64,000 bases of DNA from Limnanthes douglasii subsp. nivea. Taxonomy: Eukaryota > Streptophyta > Magnoliopsida > Brassicales > Limnanthaceae. The stretch is taken from assembly GCA_036936605.1 (NCBI GenBank), contig JAUPFV010000004.1, positions 288,404,009-288,468,008 of the forward strand, read 5' to 3'. Below are positions 1 through 9,999 of this stretch, in pieces (the stretch's first letter is position 1; every line of letters begins with the position of its first letter). Under the pieces are notes generated by a model that was not told the DNA's origin, ran no database searches, and saw only the letters and a list, made by a program, of their open reading frames with translations. The position numbers and the translations under genes are program-made.

Positions 1-270
1 GCAGTACCATTCTCGATATCAATAACCAGCAACGTCAAGTGGTTGACGTCGAGCTTGTTAATTGTGCAAAGAGGAACAAGGGAAATGTATGTGTCCGGTT
101 TCATTGTTTCAAATACTTTATCCACAATGTTTGACATATTTCCCTTCATATCCAGCGTTTCCAGCAATTTTTAACATTGCTATAGGAAGTAGATTGTTTT
201 TAATAAAATTAATAATACTTGATGCACTTACAGTTGCAATTCAAGAAATTTGAATAACATTGACCATAAA
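1..270 (-). pseudogene. Ulp1/C48 cysteine-protease-like fragment
   Basis: Read on the minus strand, the last 137 bases are open from an ATG at 137 to the window edge. They contain the stretch PLCTINKLDVNHLTLLVIDI. Plant Ulp1-like (peptidase C48) proteins have a similar strand around their catalytic histidine, normally followed by Trp; here it is Leu. Only the His region lies in the window, so the Asp, Gln and Cys of the catalytic set cannot be checked. Just upstream (about 140-270) the frame is broken by stops. It is probably the C-terminal part of the decayed gene that continues up to 4395. Plant transposons of the Mutator class (Kaonashi-like MULEs) and host gene families both carry such domains, and I cannot tell which this is. 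Confidence 0.4.
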
Positions 271-598
271 TGAATACTTATCATCAACCCCTTTCACAAG
301 GACTCTCTAATTTGCATCATGGAGCAGCTTATATATCCAAGCATTTGTGATCTATCAATTAACAATTAATTTTTTAAAACATGTAAAGGATAATGATTAA
401 AAACAAACAACGATGTATACGTAAACAACGTAGATGAGATTAATAGATTCCCTACTTGTAGATACTATACTTGGACATTTCTAGATACCTTATTATAACA
501 TTTCTAGGTTGACAAATTAGACATTGCTAGATATATAAATGTAACATTACTAGATACCTTTAATTTAACGTTGCGTTTGTGATGTAACAGAATATTAC

Positions 599-868
599 CT
601 TGAAGTCTACTTCAGTTTGGTTTGGGAGTTCTATTATCTCGCTCATACTAATCGAAATCCTATATGAGAACTCCGACATTGGCAAGTACCATACTTATGG
701 ATCTTCGTGTTCTTCTTCTCTGGTTATTCTCAACACTTTGTTGTACTTACTGACATCTATGAGTTGTATTGTCGTTGTACGCTTCAGCCAATCTTCGTAC
801 GCAACCTGTGGTTCTCCCACCTGCGTCTGACTAAGTAATTTCCACCTTGGGAACTCATCATCATCCAC
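599..868 (-). pseudogene. internal exon of the decayed Ulp1-type gene
   Basis: On the minus strand an AG acceptor (869-870) is followed by exactly 90 codons up to a CAAG|GTAATA donor at 599/598. The reading is open apart from one TAA near its middle. It is acidic and polar, starting VDDDEFPRWKLLSQ and ending IIELPNQTEVDFK. I recognise no domain. The exact multiple of three, the clean splice borders and the single stop suggest a real exon that has been lost recently rather than random sequence. It lies between the more upstream coding stretch at 920-1350 and the protease-like fragment at the left edge, all on the same strand. Confidence 0.4.
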
Positions 869-919
869 CTGTAATATATCAAATTAATTCCCTAACATTA
901 CTTTTTCAGTGACGGTAAG

Positions 920-1350
920 ACAAAGATCCATTTATATCGAGATTTGTTTGACCTTCCTCGATGGATTCCAAAGTACGTCGCTTCTCATTTGAATTTGCTA
1001 CAGCCTTGTCACATTGTTCATAAAAAGATTGCGTGCAGTCAACAAAATGTTTGTCAGCCAATGGTATAACAAAACGTATAGGCAGTGCGTTAGATGCTTC
1101 TTTATATTGTAGGCGTGTTCCATACTTAACTGCCCATATTTACAGGTTTTCAGATATATCTCCCCCGCCCTGTTTTACTTCTTCTGGTCTTTCATCCTGC
1201 GTAATAACTTCAGTCTTTGTTGCGGATCGCTATTCTTTGTTATAAATTGGAATAACCTTCACGAGAGACACTGCTTGCGATACTTGTTCACACTTTTCTT
1301 CTTGTTCTAAATCATGGTCCGTTAACGTTGGTACAGTAGATTGACGCTTG
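920..1350 (-). pseudogene. hydrophilic coding stretch of the decayed Ulp1-type gene
   Basis: On the minus strand about 140 codons read through with only three stops. They give a hydrophilic, Glu-rich protein (for example DHDLEQEEKCEQVSQ, then FVIPLADKHFVDC, then EKRRTLESIEEGQTNLD). There is no recognisable domain. Strand, composition and position between the splice-bounded exon at 599-868 and the basic region at 1870-2760 suggest it belongs to the same gene. It could be one exon or two. The call rests on low stop density over an otherwise AT-rich, stop-dense region. Confidence 0.3.
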
Positions 1351-1869
1351 CCTTCCAGTCACGCTACGTGTCTTTCTTGCACTCCCTAATAATATAAGAC
1401 AATAAAGTTACCCATATGCATTGAGATTTTAGTGCATGACTCATTGCTAGATTCGTTATTCAAATCGTTGCAATTTATGCCCAGCTGACATTGCTAGATG
1501 TCAGCACAAATGATTTTCATTTCAAAGCCCACCTAGTTCAAGGTTGCGATTGCAACCTAAATACTTCATGGGATTTGTTTTGATTCATGTATTATTATTT
1601 TAACCTGTGTTTTCTAGATACCATGTCTTAGTGATTGCGATTTGTGCGACATATTTGTATCCTATAAAAATGAAAGTCATGATGCAAAATACAAGAAACT
1701 ATTGCAAGTCTTAAACTTTTCTTCCACTATCAAAACAACAATTCATCTTAGTTATTATCAAACCTAGACTTGGAATACTTCAAAACATGCCAACACATAA
1801 TACTAAATATTGTTGAATCTTAACGATTTTAAGATCCACCTACATCTTCAATTCATGTCTCCACCACCT

Positions 1870-2765
1870 TCTGAACGACAGTTTCTGAATTCTCCCCCTG
1901 TTCTTCGGTAGTTTTGGTTTCATCGTTTTTCCGTTTGTCGAACGTTTCATGTCTGTCCAAGACTAACTCCTGTCCATCAACCTCATTAGATCCAACTTTA
2001 TGTCCATGTTCCGCTAAGACCAATTATGTGTATACGTCGACAATATAGATTAGGGGTGCTAGTATTCGCAGCCAAGGTTACAGTATCCTCCTTATCTTCA
2101 CAGCAAAACGGCATTGATAAGGTTTTGAGTAGTCCAGCATTATCAGCATCTACAGTGTCCTTTGCTACATCAAGCTTCCCTTTCAAATCAATTAACTCTA
2201 ACTGCAGTTTTCAACCTGTCCAAACAAGCATGTTAAATAGTATACGTGATTTGGTATACAGGCTTTGTCCATAAAAAGCATACGAATACTCACTTGTTTG
2301 TTTCTCAATTCAAGCGAGATTTTCAACTTTTTGTTTTCAACTTTCAATCGGTGCATCCTGCTGCGCTATTCAGCACCCCGCTGTCACGTAGCACCGACCT
2401 TGACACTCCCCTGAAACTTGGAATACTTTGCCTACGGTGCTTTTTCTTTTTCTTGCTATTAGATTTTGTTGTAGTCGACTTTATTTTTTCCATGAATTCA
2501 TGCAGTGTAACATCATAATTCTATCTTGTTGGTGGCGGTGTTGTGTTATCCTCAATCTCAATGTTCGATCTCCTTTTACGACTTGTTCCAGCCTCATCGT
2601 GGAACAATTTCTTCTGGCTCCTTACAGTTTTTTTTGCAACAGACTTCTTTCTTTTCCGACTTCTTGCCTCACGGGTTTCTGCTCCACCTTTAGAGCTCTG
2701 CGCTAATTCATTTTCTCCAAAAGCTTGACATTCAGCCTCTGTCAACGATAACTCATCATCTATAA
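1870..2765 (-). pseudogene. basic/coiled middle part of the decayed Ulp1-type gene
   Basis: An acceptor near 2765 opens a minus-strand stretch VIDDELSLTEAECQAFGENE followed by a Lys/Arg-rich segment with several nuclear-localisation-like clusters (SRKRKKSVAKK, SRKRRS, SKKKKKHRR). After one in-frame TAG and a frame change it continues as a coil-like segment HRLKVENKKLKISLELRNKQ ending at a GTGAGT donor near 2295. A following exon (about 2222 to 1870) begins KLQLELIDLKGKLDVAKD and runs into an acidic tail. The order of basic linker then coil fits the variable middle of plant Ulp1-type transposon-like proteins, but no specific family can be named. Confidence 0.35.
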
Positions 2766-2982
2766 CCTAAAAAAGCAACAAATACAAAATGATAGTATTA
2801 TAGACATTCAGATACGCAAATATGATTGCCTCATAACAATTTAATCATGGTCGCGATTTAAAAATTACTATTATTGCCTACTGAGGGTTTAGGTATTGTG
2901 ATTGCTTTGAATTTGCAGTTTTAGATAGCAAACGTCAGATGATCGCGATTTATATGTTTCTATATCACTGCTAGATAGGTTA

Positions 2983-3410
2983 TGATGAGTCCGAATTCTG
3001 CATACTCCCCGGACAAGGACAGATCGGTCCAAAGCCTCCGGACCGGACATATCACTTCGAACCGGACAGATCACTTCGAACACTCAGACCATAGGACTGT
3101 TCAAACTATGACAAAAGTACTAAAAAACCTAAACACTACTTGACTAAGCTACTTGCTCTCCTACTTAGAACTCATGGGTCTTTGAACATGACCCGGGTCC
3201 ATTAAAACATGATCCGAAAGCCCATAAGGGCCCAAACATTAGGGTATAAATACCCAACCACCTGCATTAAGTGTGGGTAATGAGACTTAACTGCGACCAG
3301 CCAGCTTAATAATCTCTCTACTCTCTACACTAAAAATAAAACACTCACATATTACTATTAAACACCAAACAAATTACAAGCCTACCCTCAAGCGATAATT
3401 ATCATCACCA
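2983..3410 (+). mobile_element. solo LTR of the element-C type
   Basis: The 428-bp LTR begins TGATGAGTCCGAATTC and ends ATCATCACCA, matching the two ends of the LTRs of element C. It is flanked on both sides by the 5-bp target duplication GGTTA (2978-2982 and 3411-3415). No internal retrotransposon sequence is present, so it is a solo LTR, presumably left by LTR-LTR recombination. It contains a TATAAATA box (3245-3252) inside GGGTATAAATACCC, and a perfect-spacing 19-bp tandem duplication (3043-3061 and 3062-3080) that includes CCGGACA. It lacks the 21-bp tandem repeats of the element C LTRs. It sits inside the decayed Ulp1-type gene. Confidence 0.93.
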
Positions 3411-3529
3411 GGTTATACTTTGATACTTTGCTAGACAAGTTAAATTCAAACATTTCTCGATACTTAATAGGAATGCCATCAACTATCCATTCATAATTAT
3501 CTTACATGTGTGTCTTTAAGTTGGCTCAC

Positions 3530-4395
3530 CGTCTAGATTATTTCAGAAATTGACTCCTTCCTCTCCAATCCCCACAACTTATAACACCGAGCGATTATGT
3601 TGGGCCTTGGTATTTCAACGCCGATGAAACTGTTCTCCATAAAAAAGGGTTGCATACAAAATAACACAACATTCAAATATAGTTTTAAAAACTAACCTAA
3701 TAACATAAGCCATCGTTCTTACAAATAAAAGAGCAACGCATCCGATAACTCTACCGCGATTCCCGGCCTTAATACATTTGTCTAGTGACTTTTACAACTT
3801 TTCAACTATAGCTTTAGACCAGTCGTAGTCGTTTATTTTCTCTAGATCCTCTACGTAGAATATTGCTGTCCAGCCCACTACATCGCCTGAAACTAAAAAA
3901 ATAGTGTCGAGCATATGAAAAGTATCAACAGACAAGCAACATCCTTCGCCTCGTCCTCCCCTCTGTCACTGATTGCTTTCTCTATCGATTCCTGCAAAAA
4001 ATAATAACATCATACTAATATACTGCAACAACAAATCAAAACAAATACAAATTTCGAGAATTTGTTCACCTTTATGTCGTTCGTCGACCCGCTCCTCCTT
4101 GCGCGGGGACTAAAAAAAACTTCTTCATCAAGGGGGATTCATACTCATCCCCATCAACGTACCGACCAATGAAGGCTCCTGCTTTAGTCAAAGGCATCTC
4201 CTCGTTCCCGTGTTTCAGCCTAAAAATGGCCTTCACATCCGTTGTAGTTAGCTTAACATACTTACGACCTATTTTGAAAGCCTTCTTTTTTCACATCGTA
4301 AAAACTAATAATTTCCTCGATCACGTTGTGGACCTTTTTTGGCTTCAAATCCTTGTTTCTTACGTCGAACGATGTTTTCGGAAACGTATATAACT
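3530..4395 (-). pseudogene. plant-mobile-domain-like N-terminal part of the decayed gene
   Basis: Minus-strand exons can be followed. Exon 1 (about 4395-4070) reads VRNKDLKPKKVHNVIEEIIS, then after one frameshift GRKYVKLTTTDVKAIFRLKH, and ends at a GTGAAC donor. An intron of about 78 nt ends at TTTTTTGCAG (3992-3993). Exon 2 (from 3991) reads ESIEKAISDRGEDEAKDVAC followed by FYVEDLEKINDYDWSKAIVE. A further exon (about 3633-3530) reads VEIPRPNIIARCYKLWGLER. The order resembles the N-terminal domain of plant Ulp1/plant-mobile-domain transposon-like proteins, where an alpha-helical domain precedes a C-terminal protease. That family assignment is from memory of motif style and is tentative. A stop and frameshifts make it a pseudogene. 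Confidence 0.45.
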
Positions 4396-4423
4396 AGGTG
4401 TCTCTGGCAGCTTCTATGTGTTA

Positions 4424-4789
4424 TTGTTTAGTTTATTTTTGGGCTGGGGGTAGTTTTGTAAAGTGTTTTAACAAGTTTGGGGTATTTTTCTGTTTAGAGT
4501 GAGGAGTAGGGAGATAATTAAGCAGCCTCCTTGTATTAAATGTTGATCACTCTCATTAATAAGAGTGGTTGGGGTATTTATACTTTTAATTAATGACTTA
4601 TGGGCTTATCGGGTCAAGTTGTGAAACCAGATCGAGTTTAATGACACATTAGTTTTCAGTAGATTATCAAAGAGCTTAGTCAAAAGGTGTTCACATTTGT
4701 CCTGTTCGGATTTATAGTGGAGTGATAAGGTCCGAATTACCCTTGTCTAGATTAATGGTAGGATATGACTGTACTATCCGAACTCATCA
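4424..4789 (-). mobile_element. diverged solo LTR of the A/D/E type
   Basis: The right end, CCGAACTCATCA, is the reverse complement of the TGATGAGT LTR start. Further left come recognisable LTR blocks: a reversed TATA palindrome degraded to GGGTATTTATACT, ATTAAATGTTGATCACTCTCATTAA, and an inner GGGGGTAGTTTTGT block that matches the 3' part of the LTRs of D and E. The left border near 4424 is uncertain because the terminal TGGTG is not preserved. The possible target duplication is imperfect (TGTTA at 4419-4423 against TGTTC at 4790-4794). No internal element sequence follows on either side. Confidence 0.75.
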
Positions 4790-5049
4790 TGTTCTGCTGT
4801 AATTATATTGCGTCTTAGAAGGTTGATTATACTGACTAAGCCAGACCTTTAGAATACGCCCGTAGCAGTCATGTTTGTATGCATATATCGCAATTTCTAG
4901 TCAAGTTACTCATAATCCTTATATCACAGTCGTAACCTATATCGCAATCACCCCAACATAACAGAAAAAACTTTCTACAATCCTAGACGTTACCAACCAA
5001 ACACTCATTAGGTTTCACTAACAAAAAAAAACATCAACTAACAAAAACA

Positions 5050-5235
5050 CGCATTGCTAGACATATTGCAGACATTGCTAGACATATTGCATACATTGCT
5101 AGACATATTGCATGTAAGTGTAGACATATTCTGGATAATGCTAGACATTGCAACACATATTGCATACATCGCTAGAAATGAAAAACATTACATGCATTGA
5201 TGACCATATTCTACCAGTACTTGTTGAACTGCAGA
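5050..5235. repeat. 20-bp tandem repeat, CATTGCTAGACATATTGCA
   Basis: Three nearly perfect head-to-tail units of about 20-21 bp (core CATTGCTAGACATATTGCA) begin at 5051. They are followed by degraded units up to about 5235. The short core ATTGCTAGA also recurs singly near 525, 1441, 1487, 2966 and 3430, so the array may have grown from a motif dispersed through the left end of the window. Confidence 0.75.
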
Positions 5236-5403
5236 CATTGCTAGAAATGGTATACCTAGAGGGTATTTTTGTCCAAATTATTATTCTAGGTATTTTATAA
5301 AACTAGACTAAAAGTGGGTACCACTTTGGTATTACATACTTGAGTAGGTATTTATGGGTAAATTTCTCTAAAAAATATTGTAATATATATATACTTAGAT
5401 CAT

Positions 5404-5510
5404 TTAAATATTTAAAGTGAAATAAAAAAAAGTTACTATCAATTAGCAAAATCTATTACATCGGATGAACCAAAACTATTTAACTAAATTTCTTCCAAAA
5501 TTACCAATAA
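5404..5510 (+). repeat. 110-bp direct repeat, copy 1
   Basis: The block starting AATATTTAAAGTGAAATAAAA and containing AATTAGCAAAATCTATTACAT and TATTTAACTAAA recurs in the same orientation at 8219-8333 with small indels. The pair encloses about 2.7 kb that holds the minisatellite and the second Ulp1-type gene copy. This could be a segmental duplication or the ends of an element. Confidence 0.7.
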
Positions 5511-6149
5511 TATAAATACAGATTTTAAAACAAGAAATATATTTTATGACCTCTCGATCGATATTTCACATGCTATCCTACTAACTTCGACAGTTTGTTT
5601 CCGACTTGCTACCATAAAAAATCAAATCCATTGAAGCTCCGTTCAGTTTCCGATCAAACCTTAAACTACTTTAGAACAAAATCTACGCTAAAAACAGTAA
5701 GAAATTCTAATTCCGATCATTTTGTGTTTCAAGAAGATAGTTCAATTTTATTTTATTTTCAGAAAACTAGGGTTTAATTGAAATGTTTTTTTGATTTTTT
5801 GAGTTAGTGTAGTCATAACCGTCTTCATTTATATCAATCTTAGTTATTCGTTTTTCAGTATACCCCTACTTTATCATCTTCTTCATTTAGTTTGTTTTTT
5901 GGTTACTGCTTACTAGTATCTCACTTTAGCGAGACACGAAGCGAAACACGAGACAATAATTCATCAGTTTCAGCTTCTCCTGCGTAATTACTGCAACATC
6001 GAGTCCAAAATTTATCATTATATCAAAACCGTCATGTTATTGTTTCTCATGATCTATATTAGTATGGTTTACCATATACCATTTAGCATATATTACAACA
6101 CCTATCACTTAACATCTATCATAATTAGCATGTTTTTAACATATATAAT

Positions 6150-7200
6150 TCCCAAATTTTGTTACATTTGCATAGGTTTTGTATCTACCATTTTCCCATT
6201 ACTACACTTTTGCATATGTTTCACATCTAGCAATTTACCTTTGTTACACATTTGCATCGGTTTCACATCTATTACTTTTGCTATGGTTTCACATTTTCAC
6301 AGGTTTCACATCTATCACTTTATCCTAGTTTCACATTTGCATAGGTTTCGTGTCTATCACTTATCATACTTCCACTGATTTCGCATAATACTACATCTAT
6401 CATAGGCTCCAAAAACTTATTTCTTCAAGTCATGCCTCTTTGCATTAATAAAACAGATGAAAGAGATAAAAGTAAAATCATAACACATAGAAGAATAAAA
6501 AAATACACCCTTTTATTCCATATTGAAGGCAACATACGATCTGAGAAAAAATGCATTACAAAAAGAATTGGGAATTGGTTGAAGAGATAAGAAAGGATGA
6601 AAATGAAGATTTCAAATTGGGGCAAAAATTTTTACACCTTACAACCAATGATGTCAAGATAATTCTTTTATTTAAAACATGGAAACCATCATATGCCACT
6701 ACAAGCCAAACACTTTGAACCAATATATCTAGAAACAAAACAAGAAGAACAATCCATGATTATAAAGACATACTTTTCCGATGACACATCAAGAAAATTT
6801 GATAAAATCCGAGCAATACCAATCACAAATAATAAAATAAATGTATGCAATTCCAACTTTTCTTACATATTGCACTGGTTTCTCATTGGCAAAGGTTTCA
6901 CGTCTGTCATTTTTGCACTTGTTCCTCATTCCATAGGTTTCTTATCTATCATTTTTCCCTCGTTCACATTTTCATAGGTTTCACGTCTATCCTTTTTGCC
7001 CTAATTTCACATTTGCATAGGTTTCACATTTATAATTTTTGCTCTGTTTCACATTTGCATAGGTTTTGTGTCTATCACTTTAGCCTACTTTCACATTAGC
7101 ATAGGTTTCACATCTATCAATTTTACCCCTGGTTTAACATTTGCAAAGGTTTCACATCTATCACTTTTTCCCTGGTTTCACATTTGCATAAGTTTCGTAA
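6150..7200 (+). repeat. degenerate 40-bp minisatellite (two blocks)
   Basis: Two blocks (about 6150-6390 and 6860-7200) are made of diverged units built on TTTGCATAGGTTTCACATCTATCA followed by a variable CTTTTNCCCTGGTTTCACA. Roughly six units are visible in the first block and eight or more in the second. The sequence between them (about 6400-6850) is not repetitive. Frames through the array look open only because of the repeat and I do not regard them as genes. Confidence 0.75.
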
Positions 7201-7344
7201 CCTATATCGTTCTGCAACTATCATAATTATCCTGGTTTAGCATCTATTATAGTTAAAGTTGTTTCTCATCTATAATCTATATATTAACCAATGATTTTGA
7301 ATGTTTATAACATTTTATAAATAAAGCAGTAAAAATATATAATG

Positions 7345-8200
7345 AGGGTGCAGTAAAAGATGTTGTGATGATATTTATAATGTTAGCTTGCTTAACATTG
7401 TTTTTCTCTACATCCGGAGATGTACTAGGCTCTACAGTGGTATATTACGTAGAAGACCTGAATAAAATAAACAACTAAGATTGGTCTGAAGCAATCTAGG
7501 ACAAGTTGATGAATTCAATAAAACTTTGTCATGAAAATAAACTTGGAAAATTAGTTGGTAGTGTTTCTCTATTACTGTCAGTATTTTTTTCTATTTTCAA
7601 TATGATTAAAAATAGTAAAAAAATGGCATCTTAAATATTGTAAAAATATTGTCACTCATCATGAAACACGCAACTATATGTAAAAAATAAGAAATTTACA
7701 ACAAAATACGGAAGTGCTTCAAATGGCTGGGTATTGAGGGCAAAAGAAAATTGAATTTAATTGACACTATAACGAAAGCACAAATGATCACGTATATTTA
7801 AACATCATTTTTTGTCTGGTTTTTCATTTTACATGAATATATGTATTTACTTTAACATTTAACTTTTTTTGGTTCTGGAATAAGAATAGTACCTAACAAA
7901 AGAAGAAGAAGAGCAATTTGGAGGAGAGTTTCAAATACATGAATAAGATTCATTGGAGAAAGAACAAAATAATGATGTTCCTCACCAGGATGATGATGTT
8001 CCACATAATGGTAAACAAGAGGAAAAACATAATGATGCTCTACAGGATGTTACAGAGGATATTCAAGATAATGTTTATTCTGAACAAGTTAATCTTAACG
8101 ACGGCAACGGTGGTCCAAATTAGGATACGAACCAAGCCTCTAATGAAAATGATTCTACTGATGTAGATATAAAAATAAATCAATAAATTGTTCAAGAACG
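7345..8200 (+). pseudogene. second, diverged copy of the Ulp1-type gene family
   Basis: On the plus strand the reading MLACLTLFFSTSGDVLG followed by VVYYVEDLNKIN and DKLMNSIKLCHENKLGKLVG matches, residue by residue with substitutions, the exon at about 3991-3700 on the minus strand (FYVEDLEKINDYDWSKAIVE). After a gap it continues as a Glu/Asp-rich tail (LTKEEEEQFGGEFQIHE, then QDDDVPHNGKQEEKHNDALQ) broken by stops. It is a separate, older copy in the opposite orientation. No start codon or complete exon set can be defined. Confidence 0.4.
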
Positions 8201-8218
8201 TCCAAAAGCTACAAGGAC

Positions 8219-8333
8219 TAAATATTTAAAGTGAAATAAAAAAAGCAGTTACCATATAAGACCAATTAGCAAAATCTATTACATAGGAAGGTCTAAAATA
8301 TTTAACTAAACTTTTTTCAAATTTACAAACTAA
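8219..8333 (+). repeat. 110-bp direct repeat, copy 2
   Basis: This is the second copy of the block at 5404-5510. It has the same core strings AATATTTAAAGTGAAATAAA, AATTAGCAAAATCTATTACAT and TATTTAACTAAA, with an insertion of about 8 bp (CATATAAG). Confidence 0.7.
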
Positions 8334-8560
8334 GACGTCCTCAAAACTTTGTTCCAAGAAAGAGAAAAGCGTTCAAGATAAAAAAAATGAGAAGGACAAG
8401 GCCTTTGTTGTGACCGCCGTTGTTTAAGAATGAGCTAGTAATTGTCTCAAACCTTTGAAAAATGTAAAAAAAAAAGACAAAAGTTTCTTTATTTCTTGAT
8501 TTTCATAACAGGTTTCTCAAGCTTAACTTGAAATAATACTGGTATACGATACTCAAATAT

Positions 8561-8728
8561 CAACTTCTTGAAGATATTTTCAAAGCTACTTTGGATCAAT
8601 TCGATGATTCTGAATATGAAGAATCTAAAAATGCAAGTTCTAATTCTTTGGAAGATGAAGATACAGAGAATGAAAACTCCTTGGATACTAACTCAGGAAG
8701 TTATTCTAAAGATGACCAAAACAACTAA
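8561..8728 (+). pseudogene. acidic Asn/Asp/Ser-rich coding remnant
   Basis: A 55-codon open stretch without an ATG reads QLLEDIFKATLDQFDDSEYE and then an acidic Ser/Asn-rich tail up to a TAA at 8726-8728. It has no recognised domain. It follows the decayed Ulp1-type copy on the same strand and may be its last exon. Confidence 0.25.
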
Positions 8729-8869
8729 GAATGAAAGATTATCTTCATTGTGTTCGCCCTTCTTATTTTGTTTTGTATCTCAAGTTTTATTTGTAATTGT
8801 AGTGTTTTACTTTTTGAATCGAATATTTAAGAATCATTTTAATTTTTACTGAACTTTCACCATTTTGTC

Positions 8870-9080
8870 ACCATACAAATTGTCACCATATAAACTACAA
8901 TCATAAAAATCAGAAACATGTAAATTGTTACCATATAAACCATCATAATAAAAATCACAACCACGTAAATTATTATTATGTAAATTATCAACACCTAAAG
9001 TATCGCCTCGCCTCGTAAATTACCATTGTGTAAATTATCACTTTGTAAATTATCATTGTGTAAATTATCACTATGTAAAT
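8870..9080. repeat. 15-bp minisatellite (TGTAAATTATCACTA)
   Basis: Repeats of a roughly 15-bp unit, best seen at 9020-9080 as GTGTAAATTATCACTTT variants, continue leftward as more degraded units with CCATATAAA and CATGTAAATT. The array is AT-rich and has no coding potential. Confidence 0.75.
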
Positions 9081-9084
9081 TTAT

Positions 9085-9995
9085 TTTAATTACCAAGTTA
9101 AAACTATCATCCTTCGACTTTATCAAAATAAAGGTGACCAATCCTCACTTTAATTTTCTAAGTGTTTTTTTTTTGTTTTAAAAAAACAATAAATATCTTT
9201 AGACTTTCACCCTCTAGAAGAAGAAAATATATGGAAAAAAAGAATTATATTTACTATGTCAGCTATTTAGAAACCTCATGAAAACCTTCTTGTACCACAA
9301 TGAGAGGAAAAAGTATGCTACTGGTAAATACACTGATAACCAAAATAATTTTCGAACTAACACGTACAACATTAACCCCAATATAAACGCAAATGTTTAA
9401 TATTACAATGCTGCTTAAGAGGTCTTCATTCACAATCTTGAAAATGATATGTCCCACGTTTAACTTTTTCGACTACTTAATACATTATTTCCTAATTTGG
9501 ACCCAACTTGCCAAGTTTTTTTTCTTTAGTATGTAATAAAACTTTTCCTAAAATCTTATGATATACTTTAAACTCTTTCCATTGGAATTTAGATGCATAA
9601 ATGTTTTTCATCAATGTGTGGTAAATGAGGAAATTTAGATGTGGTTTAGTTCTCTTTTATTCAATCAAGTGAAGTTATGCCCTTCTTGTTTCATCATTAT
9701 TCTTTTCAGAGTAATTAATTAGTTGATAAGATGGAATAGTAGATTATGCTAGGCTCACAAAATCCATCTCGTACACCAAAGAAAATGATGATTCATGAGT
9801 TCCCATTCGGGCACCCATAGTACCTCTTTAAGGTAGTTTCGCCATTTCCTCGCCGATCCCTTTAAATTCTTTTTAGACCATCTAGAATGGTAGAGCTTCT
9901 ACAAGAAATATTAGACAAATAAACATGATAACATACTTGGCTCTTGTTCCAAAAATAAGTTCAGGTTCTACCCACTTCATAAATAATCAAGTTCG
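9085..9995. other. no gene seen
   Basis: The stretch is AT-rich with many stops in all frames. I see no repeat structure, LTR or domain in it. The LTR that should flank the old element starting at about 10000 could not be recognised here. Confidence 0.5.
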
Positions 9996-9999
9996 ACAA

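Noticed and set aside
5050..5235. CRISPR-like array
   Set aside because: The units are head-to-tail with no unique spacers, and the context is a plant genome.
5340..5400. terminal inverted repeat of a Mutator-like element (GGGTATTTATGGGTAAATTTCTC)
   Set aside because: The style fits such termini, but no matching inverted partner or 9-bp duplication was found in the window.
6034..7099. Phe/Ile/His-rich open frames as genes
   Set aside because: They read through the 40-bp minisatellite, and the repeated HRFHIYHF-type residues come from the repeat unit.
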